Shown: positions 1 to 5,471 of the stretch, piece by piece
How the letters are laid out: every line of letters begins with the position of its first letter
How positions within the stretch are numbered: the first letter of the stretch is position 1
NCBI GenBank assembly: GCA_004525885.1
Contig: SPBV01000094.1
Span: 1-6,907, forward strand
Origin: Nitrosomonadales bacterium
Lineage (GTDB): Bacteria > Pseudomonadota > Gammaproteobacteria > Burkholderiales > Nitrosomonadaceae
Length of the DNA: 6,907 bases
Direction: 5' to 3'
The notes under the pieces: generated by a model
The model's database searches: none
Seen by the model: the letters and a program-made list of their open reading frames with translations, nothing else
Told to the model about the DNA's origin: nothing
Position numbers and translations under genes: made by a program

Positions 1-287
1 AATTTATTGTTAACGTCATCTTTAATTCCGCCTATACATACGGCGTCTAATGGTAGGCCATAATAATTAGTGGTTTCTGTATTAAGATCCCAGTAAGTAA
101 GAGGTTGGGCTTTTTTTATTTTAGCGACAGTATTCCCTAAAATATTTTGCGCGGTTCCACCGTCATTGCCTTCTGTTGTTGCAATTTGGATGTTTAATGC
201 GTCTCTATATTCACCATTAGGTACTAATCTTTCGTCAAGATCTTGATTCATTCGACCTTTAACAAATAACCTCTTTAATTCTGGCAT
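1..287 (-). CDS. Tail stabilisation-type structural protein, N-terminal fragment (runs off left edge)
   Basis: The frame opens at ATG 287-285 and stays open to the window edge, giving 95 N-terminal residues of what is probably a much longer protein. It begins MPELKRLFVKGRMNQDLDER, followed by a segment containing LVPNGEYRDALN and then a Gly/Asn-rich stretch ending in QNILGNT. A K/G-G-x-M-N-x-D-x-D-x-R-L-x-P-N-G-x-Y-R-x-A-x-N opening is what I recall from phage stabilisation proteins (P22 gp10-like) and from related structural proteins of marine and crAss-like phages. In those virions the protein sits at the distal end of the neck or tail channel and closes or extends it. The start is only 3 nt after the stop of the upstream 292-aa gene, so translation is probably coupled. 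No Shine-Dalgarno is visible. The name rests on motif memory and gene order; it could be another large tail or neck protein with the same N-terminal module. Confidence 0.62.
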   Translation of the reverse strand, partial: MPELKRLFVKGRMNQDLDERLVPNGEYRDALNIQIATTEGNDGGTAQNILGNTVAKIKKAQPLTYWDLNTETTNYYGLPLDAVCIGGIKDDVNNK

Positions 288-290
288 GGT

Positions 291-1169
291 TTAGTGTTTT
301 ATTTGCTTAGACTTGCCTCTCATTATTTGAGCCAGCTCTTCTGATTTAAGATTAGACAATCTTAATTTGGCTTGCCTAACGGCTGCGAATTTTTCTTTAC
401 TAAATCTGTTTACAAGGTATTCTTGCGTATTGGATCTGGTTGACAAGATAGCGTGAGCAATGCATTTATAAATAGCTTCCTCAGCAAACTTATGTACTTT
501 CATTTCTTCAATTGTACCTAAGCTGTCAGAAATATATTTTAACGTAATTGTTTTATTAACTAATCCAGAACTAAAGAAGATTTTTGATTTTATTGGGTCA
601 ATAAAAAACACCCCGTTACTATTTGCAAACTGTGGGTCAATACCGTACCGCTGGCCCAGCACTCCCATTAAATTATAATCGTCTTCAATATTGTTTAAAT
701 CGTTTTGACTATTGTCATTCTGAGTTTTAAACTTAGTCCATGTCTGAGACTCATTTGCAGTAATTAAATTACCCTGATCATCGAATAAATATTCATACTC
801 TGAATCCTGCAATAGCGGTAAAGGATTACTGGTTTTTCTAGCGGGGTAAATTATTCTTTCTAACCCCGAATTATCCAGCCAAGATAACTTAACGTAATTT
901 ACATAGTCATGCGGTAAAATCATTTGAAGACTAGGCGGTACGTCAATTTCTTGAGATTTTTCAGACTTAAAAGTGTCGTAGCTTAACTCCTGCAGAGACC
1001 TTTGCGCATGGAAAGCAACATCTGTTCTTTTTACTTTTGATATAATTTTATCCTCTCCAACATAAGCTATTATAAAGTTGGTGATTATATCGTCTAAATA
1101 TATGAATTGGTAATTGCCATAATCACTGCCTTCATAGTATTGCTGTTCTGTTTCATTGAATAATGCCAT
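291..1169 (-). CDS. Head-tail adaptor / neck ring protein (292 aa)
   Basis: A probable virion neck protein that docks under the portal and forms part of the channel towards the tail. Residues 20-70 are predicted helical (YLDDIITNFIIAY, then HAQRSLQELSYD). Residues 75-110 are beta-rich and carry LPHDYVNYVKLSWLD, the LPxD-type motif of T7 gp11/P22 gp4-type adaptors. A polar, Asn/Asp/Gln-rich loop follows at about 130-165. A second beta segment lies at 187-213 (GVFFIDPIKSKIFF). The C-terminus, 222-292, is helical and ends strongly basic (RGKSKQIKH), which could face DNA or an acidic partner. This layout of helices, beta sheet and helical tail suits the adaptor fold. The ATG is 3 nt after the TAA-TAG double stop of the upstream gene, which favours translational coupling, and no Shine-Dalgarno is visible. 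Of its 10 arginine codons, 9 are AGA/AGG. The structural role is well supported by context; the exact ring position is not. Confidence 0.62.
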   Translation of the reverse strand: MALFNETEQQYYEGSDYGNYQFIYLDDIITNFIIAYVGEDKIISKVKRTDVAFHAQRSLQELSYDTFKSEKSQEIDVPPSLQMILPHDYVNYVKLSWLDNSGLERIIYPARKTSNPLPLLQDSEYEYLFDDQGNLITANESQTWTKFKTQNDNSQNDLNNIEDDYNLMGVLGQRYGIDPQFANSNGVFFIDPIKSKIFFSSGLVNKTITLKYISDSLGTIEEMKVHKFAEEAIYKCIAHAILSTRSNTQEYLVNRFSKEKFAAVRQAKLRLSNLKSEELAQIMRGKSKQIKH

Positions 1170-1172
1170 CTA

Positions 1173-1880
1173 TTACGCTTTTTCTTGTTGAATTCTTTCG
1201 GTTTCCTCTGCATTAGCATACTGGTATATTGAAGGGTCTTTTAATAACATGCCCGACATTTCCAGTATTTTTTCAATTAGCTCTTGTTCTTCTGCTTGAT
1301 GTAATGGGAAGTTAGTTGATGTAGATGCGTTGTATTGAGCAGTACCTAATACCATAGTGTAGTTCCATTCTACAGTAGTTGGTGTCTTTATATAATTACA
1401 CGTAACGCCCGTAGTTAATTGACCCCCGCCATATACTTTTAGTTGGCTTTCGTCTCTTGTATATATTGGGCGAGACACTGTAGGTGCTGCTAAAGGCGAT
1501 AAGGTTATATATAAGTATTCGTTTTTTGTAACTCTTTCAGCCTCTGCTATTTTTGACACGGCTGTAATAGGATCCACGTATGACACTTTTACAGACCCAA
1601 GCCTATATAAGTCAGCTGGTAATGTAATACCTCCTGTAACGGCCCCTTCTGCTTCAAATGCGCTGATCTTTTCATTTAGTACATCGAGCATATCGGAATA
1701 CTCAGTACTATTACCAGGCAGCCTGCTAAATTGATTTATATCATAAAAATATTGCTCAAAAATATCCATCTGAGCTTGATTAGCAAACAGATTGAATTCC
1801 TGAGGGGTTAAATAACCTCTTTGCTCTTTGTTTAAAATAGCAAGAACTCTTTGATATACGGTGTCTACGCTTACTGCCAT
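1173..1880 (-). CDS. Head-tail adaptor / ring-type structural protein (235 aa)
   Basis: A probable neck protein encoded directly before the 292-aa adaptor. The N-terminal helical part (residues 5-50) contains GYLTPQEFNLFANQAQMDIF, a pattern I recall in structural proteins of uncultured marine phages and crAss-like relatives. Residues 62-80 form another helix. ITLPADLYRLGSVKVSYVD at 85-103 matches the LPxD adaptor motif also present in the next protein. The middle is beta-rich, with a conserved-looking VTCNYIKTP at 159-167. The C-terminal helix (192-235) is rich in Glu and starts FPLHQAEEQELIEKILEM. The chosen ATG follows a leader with ten consecutive A residues and no Shine-Dalgarno; a palindromic hairpin lies just upstream. 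The protein ends in tandem stops TAA TAG immediately followed by the next ATG. The function comes from motif and order rather than a firm family match; a tail-completion role is the main alternative. Confidence 0.6.
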   Translation of the reverse strand: MAVSVDTVYQRVLAILNKEQRGYLTPQEFNLFANQAQMDIFEQYFYDINQFSRLPGNSTEYSDMLDVLNEKISAFEAEGAVTGGITLPADLYRLGSVKVSYVDPITAVSKIAEAERVTKNEYLYITLSPLAAPTVSRPIYTRDESQLKVYGGGQLTTGVTCNYIKTPTTVEWNYTMVLGTAQYNASTSTNFPLHQAEEQELIEKILEMSGMLLKDPSIYQYANAEETERIQQEKA

Positions 1881-1882
1881 AA

Positions 1883-1892
1883 TTTTTTTTTT
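1883..1892 (-). promoter_or_regulatory. A10 tract in the leader of the 235-aa ring-protein gene
   Basis: On the minus strand ten A residues end 2 nt before the ATG at 1880, inside a leader made almost only of A and T. There is no purine-rich anti-16S sequence. A-rich, unstructured leaders of this type are thought to drive initiation in Bacteroidota and their phages. The role is inferred from position only. Confidence 0.4.
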
Positions 1893-1906
1893 ATTATTTA
1901 TAGTAA

Positions 1907-1932
1907 TTAGGCCACTTATTACAGCGGCCTAA
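1907..1932 (-). other. Palindromic stem-loop between the 285-aa and 235-aa genes
   Basis: A perfect 7-bp inverted repeat, TTAGGCC (1907-1913) and GGCCTAA (1926-1932), encloses a 12-nt loop. It lies 15 nt after the TAG stop of the 285-aa gene and 26 nt before the ATG of the 235-aa gene. On the minus strand it is followed by TTACTATAAATAAT and an A-tract, not by U residues, so it does not look like an ordinary intrinsic terminator. It could protect the 3' end of the upstream message, mark an mRNA processing site, or be a protein-binding operator. The structure is seen; the role is unknown. Confidence 0.55.
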
Positions 1933-1947
1933 CACTATAAAAGATGA

Positions 1948-2805
1948 CTATTTAAGTCTTTTTTCTAAATTCTGGTAAACCTCAATGCCTTCATCTGTTT
2001 TAAACCACATTGCTAACGCAGAATATGGGTTTTCATCAAATGGTACAGTCATAAGTTTTCTACCAGTGGTTGACCAATTAAATGTTCTTTGGTCTGGCGA
2101 AATATTAATAAACCCTTGCTCAACAGATTTAATAGCTGAGTTGCGTAAGTTAACATTTTCGTCTTTTGCTAAATCAATAAATAGAACCGGGTTTCTTTTT
2201 GCATAAATAAGAGCGTCTCTTTTAATTTCTTTTGACGTCATATTCTTAACTCTAGACCCTTGGTCTACTCTAATAATAGCTTCTAATGTTTCAATATCTA
2301 AAGAAGTGGCTAAATTTAGAGCCTCTAACTCTAGTTCAATTGAATCTAATTCATCCACCGCTTCCTGCTCCGCGTTAAATTCAAAATACAATTTATCTTT
2401 ATGCGGGTGATACAATGAAAGTAGCTGCTGAAGGGCTTGCTCTCTAGCTGGAACAAGCAGTTTTCCATCTCTAAAAATAATATGGCGCATCGTAACCGGG
2501 CCTTGTTGTTCATCAACAAACACACTCCTTTGGTTAGTGGCATATCTTAGTTCTCTTTGATAGTTTAATACTGGGTCAAACCATAATAATGATTTAGCTG
2601 CAGTATGTTTTGAGGGTATTGATAAAATTATAGGTTGCTTCCGTCCTTTAACAAAATACACTCGGTCTTTTATTTCCCAAACCGGCCCAGAAGTCTTTGA
2701 CTCTACAGGCTCTTTATGTTTTGGGGTTTGATAATTAGTAGTTTGTTCTACTTGATCTTCAATAATAGGCCTTTGCGCTTTAGCGCTTGTTTCTTTTTTT
2801 GCCAT
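1948..2805 (-). CDS. Conserved-looking virion-module protein of unknown function (285 aa)
   Basis: A full-length gene between the capsid gene and the ring proteins. I do not recognise a named family, although the C-terminal motif feels familiar from uncultured marine phage genomes. Residues 1-40 are polar and probably disordered (Lys, Gln, Thr, Glu). Residues 42-120 look beta-rich, with WEIKDRVYFVKGR, SLLWFDP and FVDEQQGPVTMRHIIFRDGK. An acidic helix follows at 144-178 (ELDSIELELEALNLA). The C-terminal domain has helix KRDALIYAKRNPVLFIDLA (195-213), NLRNSAIKSVEQGFI, a possible beta hairpin TFNWSTTGRKLMTVP (241-255), then a helix to the end. The helix-helix-hairpin pattern could be a winged-helix-like fold, but that is speculative. 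There is no signal peptide or membrane segment. Position suggests a head, neck or head-completion protein. The message probably begins after, or reads through, the terminator upstream. Arginine codons are mostly AGA/AGG (13 of 17), unlike the capsid gene. Confidence 0.85.
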   Translation of the reverse strand: MAKKETSAKAQRPIIEDQVEQTTNYQTPKHKEPVESKTSGPVWEIKDRVYFVKGRKQPIILSIPSKHTAAKSLLWFDPVLNYQRELRYATNQRSVFVDEQQGPVTMRHIIFRDGKLLVPAREQALQQLLSLYHPHKDKLYFEFNAEQEAVDELDSIELELEALNLATSLDIETLEAIIRVDQGSRVKNMTSKEIKRDALIYAKRNPVLFIDLAKDENVNLRNSAIKSVEQGFINISPDQRTFNWSTTGRKLMTVPFDENPYSALAMWFKTDEGIEVYQNLEKRLK

Positions 2806-2820
2806 GATATAATAAAATTA

Positions 2821-2857
2821 AAAAGTTAAAAATAAAGCTAGAGGCCCCGAAGGGCCC
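2821..2857 (-). terminator. Intrinsic terminator after the major capsid gene (UUCG tetraloop)
   Basis: Read on the minus strand, GGGCCC (2857-2852), loop TTCG (2851-2848) and GGGCCT (2847-2842) form a 6-bp stem with five G-C pairs plus one G-U, closed by a C(UUCG)G tetraloop, which is unusually stable. After a short CTAGC spacer comes the T-rich run CTTTATTTTTAACTTTTT. The stem starts 16 nt past the capsid stop codon. An alternative longer pairing uses GAGGC/GCCTC at 2841-2845 and 2861-2865. The U-tract is interrupted and offset from the stem, so termination may be partial, letting some transcripts reach the neck genes. Confidence 0.75.
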
Positions 2858-2873
2858 TTCGCCTCAATAAATA

Positions 2874-4268
2874 TTAGTCAGCTATAGACTTTAACAAAAT
2901 AAAGTTGTTCGCTCCTTGAACACATAGACATCCTTCAGATAGCATATGTACGTTCATCTCATCGATGTCAGAAGTATAATTTCCTCCAACTGAACCCGTG
3001 ATCCAAGATTTCATACGACGGTCATCAGCTTCAGAAGCACGATAACGAATATGACAAAAGGGACGTTGGATGTTTTTACCTAATGTTTGATCATAAACAG
3101 TAGATACTCCAGCAGGAATAAGAACACCGTCAATATCTTGAGTAAGGCCACGAGTAGCAGCATCATTCAAATATTTCCAGTCAGTCTTGTAAAAATCATA
3201 AGACCCACGACGGAATCCAGTAAATCCAAGATTTAAAGCCATATCAGAGCTATTGTCAAATACTCCGTAAGAAGTACCTCCTGCTCCATATGAGTTTAAG
3301 CTAGCAAGCATGTTGTCAATGCCTAAAGCAGTAGCACGATCCAAGAACATCATGTTCTCTTCAATAGCTCCTTGCTTGTCAAGCTCTTGTAGTATTACGT
3401 CAAAATCGCCAATCCCGTTAGTAGGATCATAATCGTTAAATACTAAACCGCGATTCTCAATAGCAGAGAAAAGACCTTCAGTACCACGAACAGTTTGACC
3501 AGCGCCGTCAGTAATTGCTACCGCAGCTTTTTCTGATTCTACCATGCTCATTTCAAGATAGTCGTCAAAACGTAAACGAGTTTCGTGCTCAGACTTCAAA
3601 TACCAAAGGTAACCAGAAGCACCATTCTCACTTGTTACTTCAACCCAACCAATCTGAGCAGTGTCAGACCCATTGATGTTATACTTATCTTTTAAGATAA
3701 TTGGAGAATTGCTAAACTTTTGGAATCCAGCGTCAATTGACCCAGACATTCCAGAAGCACCTTTTCCAAACTCAGAACCATAAACGAATACTTTAACAGT
3801 AGTCGCTACCAAAAACGCGTTGGGCCAGTTAGCAGTATCATATGGGAAAGCTTCAATGCTATCTGTAGCAACAGCCGTAACAAAAGCGCGAACAGTAGCA
3901 TAACCAACAGAAACAATAATAGTCTGGTTAGCGCGAATTGCGTGTCCAGTAATATTTAGTGTTTTGTCAGCAGAGTCAGCGTTAGCAAATACAGCGTCGT
4001 CATAGGCAACGTGTAAACGCCCTTGTTCTGACCATACAACTTCGTCAGAAGCCATAGGCATTTCAGCTCCTACCATACGTAAAAAGCCTCCAATTGTACG
4101 ATTTCCATATCGTTCAACTTCTTTCTCGTATACTTCTGGTAAGAATTGTTTAGTAAAATTAAAGTCATTGTCTCCAATGCTTAAGTAATTCTTGTCAAAC
4201 AACGTTTTAGTCGGTTGAGGGACAAGACTTGCGGGGAAAGCCCCACCGGTCACAAATGATCCAGCCAT
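2874..4268 (-). CDS. Major capsid protein (464 aa)
   Basis: The probable shell-forming protein of the head, assumed to have the HK97 fold. It follows portal and scaffold-like genes, is of usual length for this role, and is the only gene followed by a clear terminator. The N-terminal part (about 35-80) has FLPEVYEKEVERYGNRTIGG and a MPMASDEVVWSEQ segment. Residues 83-165 are a Val/Thr/Ala-rich beta stretch that looks inserted. Residues 225-330 contain helices (RLRFDDYLEMSMVESEKAAV; FDVILQELDKQGA) suited to the spine helix and P-domain. The C-terminal part has GFRRGSYDFYKTDWKYLND, GVLIPAGVSTVYD and a C-x-C pair at 447 and 449. All 19 arginine codons are CGN, none AGA/AGG, which is strong codon bias suggesting high expression. 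The 29-nt leader is A/T-rich with no Shine-Dalgarno. There is no obvious cleavable N-terminal delta domain. I assign it by context and overall pattern, not by a known residue signature. Confidence 0.82.
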   Translation of the reverse strand: MAGSFVTGGAFPASLVPQPTKTLFDKNYLSIGDNDFNFTKQFLPEVYEKEVERYGNRTIGGFLRMVGAEMPMASDEVVWSEQGRLHVAYDDAVFANADSADKTLNITGHAIRANQTIIVSVGYATVRAFVTAVATDSIEAFPYDTANWPNAFLVATTVKVFVYGSEFGKGASGMSGSIDAGFQKFSNSPIILKDKYNINGSDTAQIGWVEVTSENGASGYLWYLKSEHETRLRFDDYLEMSMVESEKAAVAITDGAGQTVRGTEGLFSAIENRGLVFNDYDPTNGIGDFDVILQELDKQGAIEENMMFLDRATALGIDNMLASLNSYGAGGTSYGVFDNSSDMALNLGFTGFRRGSYDFYKTDWKYLNDAATRGLTQDIDGVLIPAGVSTVYDQTLGKNIQRPFCHIRYRASEADDRRMKSWITGSVGGNYTSDIDEMNVHMLSEGCLCVQGANNFILLKSIAD

Positions 4269-4297
4269 AATTTCTAATTTTTAAATTTAATGTTTGT
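4269..4297 (-). promoter_or_regulatory. SD-less A/T-rich leader of the capsid gene
   Basis: The 29 nt between the scaffold stop and the capsid ATG contain only A, T, two C and one G on the coding strand, with the small palindrome TTAAATTTAA and no Shine-Dalgarno. The gene that should be expressed most strongly therefore relies on a leader of the kind used in Bacteroidota. I find no convincing promoter in it, so capsid and scaffold are probably cotranscribed. Confidence 0.4.
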
Positions 4298-5437
4298 TTA
4301 TTTTCTAATGTTCACTTTTAAGCGAGAAGAATCGTCTCCGCTAACTACACGCGCCTTCCATCCCGAGGTTTCTATAGCGCCTTGATGAGTTCCCTTTGGA
4401 GTCATATCAACGTTTTTAGACTTAGTGATGCTTTCTTTAAGAGCATCTGCTTTACCTTGTTCATAGAAATGGTTTGCAACAGCGTCGGCATTCATTGCAG
4501 TAAATAAAGATTTGTGATATCCCTTTGCGTCTTTCATCGTATTTTTATCGTCAAGAAACTTCTTAACAAAATTATTGATGTCTGACTGCGTGTTCTTCAC
4601 CTCTGATGTGTTTTTAACATTAAATCGATACTTTTTATCTCCAACATTATATTCAAAACCTTTGAATTTATCTGAAAACACTTGATCGGTTTGCTGTAAA
4701 AACGCATTTTTCTGCTGACTTGCCACTTGAGTAGCCTCCTCGTTTTCTGTATTAAAGCGATTAAAAAACTCAACCGCTTTTTGCTGGTCCTGTGTTAATT
4801 TAGAACCTGCCTTAATTTCTTCGTAATATTTTGATTTTTGATTGTTTAAATGAGACTTAGCGTTCACTAATTCTTCTTTAAAAGCTAATTTTTTTCTTTT
4901 AATGTCGCGCTCGTCATCTAAATCTTCGTCATAATCAAACTTATCTTCAATCAGAAAATCAATTTCATCATTAGCCAAATGCGGTTTAGACTGTTTATAG
5001 TATTCAAAAAGCAATTGCTTTTCGTCTAATGTCCCGTAATCTTGATTTAGCTTAACGTAATCTTCTAGCGATCCGCCAGTGTCATTCATAAAATCTACAA
5101 CTTTTTGAATGTTTTCAGGTAATTCAATTCCAGATTCTTTTTGATCTACAATTGCTTCCTGAATATTTTCCGTAAGCTGCTCGGCTTGTGCTGTAATTTC
5201 TTCTTCAGTTACTTCTTCAAGCACCTGTGTTACTTCTGGAGCGGCTTCTTCAACCACCTCTTCAACTACTTCGTCAGCAACTGCCTCTACAGGTTCTTCA
5301 GGCGGACTTTGATTTATTTCACGTAAATCAATTTTAATAACACTTGGATCTAAATTTTCTTTAGCGGGCTCAGCCGCCTCTACTTGTTGTGGTGTTTTTT
5401 CGACAGCCTCAACTACTTTGTTTTCTTCTTCGTTCAT
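4298..5437 (-). CDS. Probable head scaffolding protein (379 aa)
   Basis: Between portal and capsid genes, the normal place for a scaffold that directs capsid protein assembly into a procapsid and is then lost. Residues 1-110 are very acidic and low in complexity (Glu, Val, Pro, Ala), and contain repeats such as VVEEVVEEAAPE. Residues 110-165 hold a patterned segment, SLEDYVKLNQDYGTLDEKQ then KPHLANDEIDFLIEDKF, which I recall from scaffold-position proteins of marine phages. An acidic patch DYDEDLDDERD leads into a long helix (about 178-210). The rest is charged and helical, and the C-terminus is basic (SSRLKVNIRK). An acidic body with a basic C-terminal tip resembles P22- and T7-type scaffolds, whose basic tail contacts capsid protein. 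There are no Cys residues and only one Trp. No protease motif is seen, so this is not an obvious scaffold-protease fusion. The ATG at 5437 follows an A/T leader; no Shine-Dalgarno is visible. Confidence 0.72.
   Translation of the reverse strand: MNEEENKVVEAVEKTPQQVEAAEPAKENLDPSVIKIDLREINQSPPEEPVEAVADEVVEEVVEEAAPEVTQVLEEVTEEEITAQAEQLTENIQEAIVDQKESGIELPENIQKVVDFMNDTGGSLEDYVKLNQDYGTLDEKQLLFEYYKQSKPHLANDEIDFLIEDKFDYDEDLDDERDIKRKKLAFKEELVNAKSHLNNQKSKYYEEIKAGSKLTQDQQKAVEFFNRFNTENEEATQVASQQKNAFLQQTDQVFSDKFKGFEYNVGDKKYRFNVKNTSEVKNTQSDINNFVKKFLDDKNTMKDAKGYHKSLFTAMNADAVANHFYEQGKADALKESITKSKNVDMTPKGTHQGAIETSGWKARVVSGDDSSRLKVNIRK
5168..5305 (-). repeat. Glu/Val low-complexity tract inside the scaffold gene
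   Basis: Codons 45-90 of the scaffold-like protein are degenerate repeats of GAA, GTT/GTA and GCC-type codons, giving short tandem units such as VVEEVVEE. It explains a CTTCTTC/CAACNNC-rich look on the plus strand. It is likely disordered and prone to length variation. Confidence 0.6.
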
Positions 5438-5471
5438 GATAAAATATTATATGATTGTACACTTATTTATA

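Noticed and set aside
1883..1892. T10 on the plus strand as the tail of a plus-strand terminator
   Set aside because: There is no GC-rich stem upstream of it on the plus strand and no plus-strand gene ending there; the palindrome lies on the wrong side.
1948..1950. Stop-codon reassignment (TAG read as an amino acid), known in some crAss-like phages
   Set aside because: Reading through this TAG adds only 17 residues that run through the hairpin region before a TAA. No other in-frame TAG or TGA is needed for any gene, so the standard code explains everything.
1985..2206. Plus-strand ORF of 73 codons
   Set aside because: It lies wholly inside the 285-aa gene on the opposite strand, has no recognisable motif and no leader, and is a shadow frame.
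2346..2543. Second minus-strand ORF of 65 codons
   Set aside because: It overlaps the 285-aa gene in another frame, and its product shows no family pattern.
5141..5326. Plus-strand ORF encoding a Phe/Leu/Tyr-rich, membrane-like peptide
   Set aside because: It is the antisense of the Glu/Val-rich scaffold tract; GAA codons read in reverse give Phe/Ser. The hydrophobic look is an artefact of that bias.
5438..5471. TATAAT on the minus strand as a promoter for the scaffold gene
   Set aside because: No TTGACA-like box sits at the right distance and no Bacteroidota TAnnTTTG element is present; such words are common by chance in AT-rich leaders.
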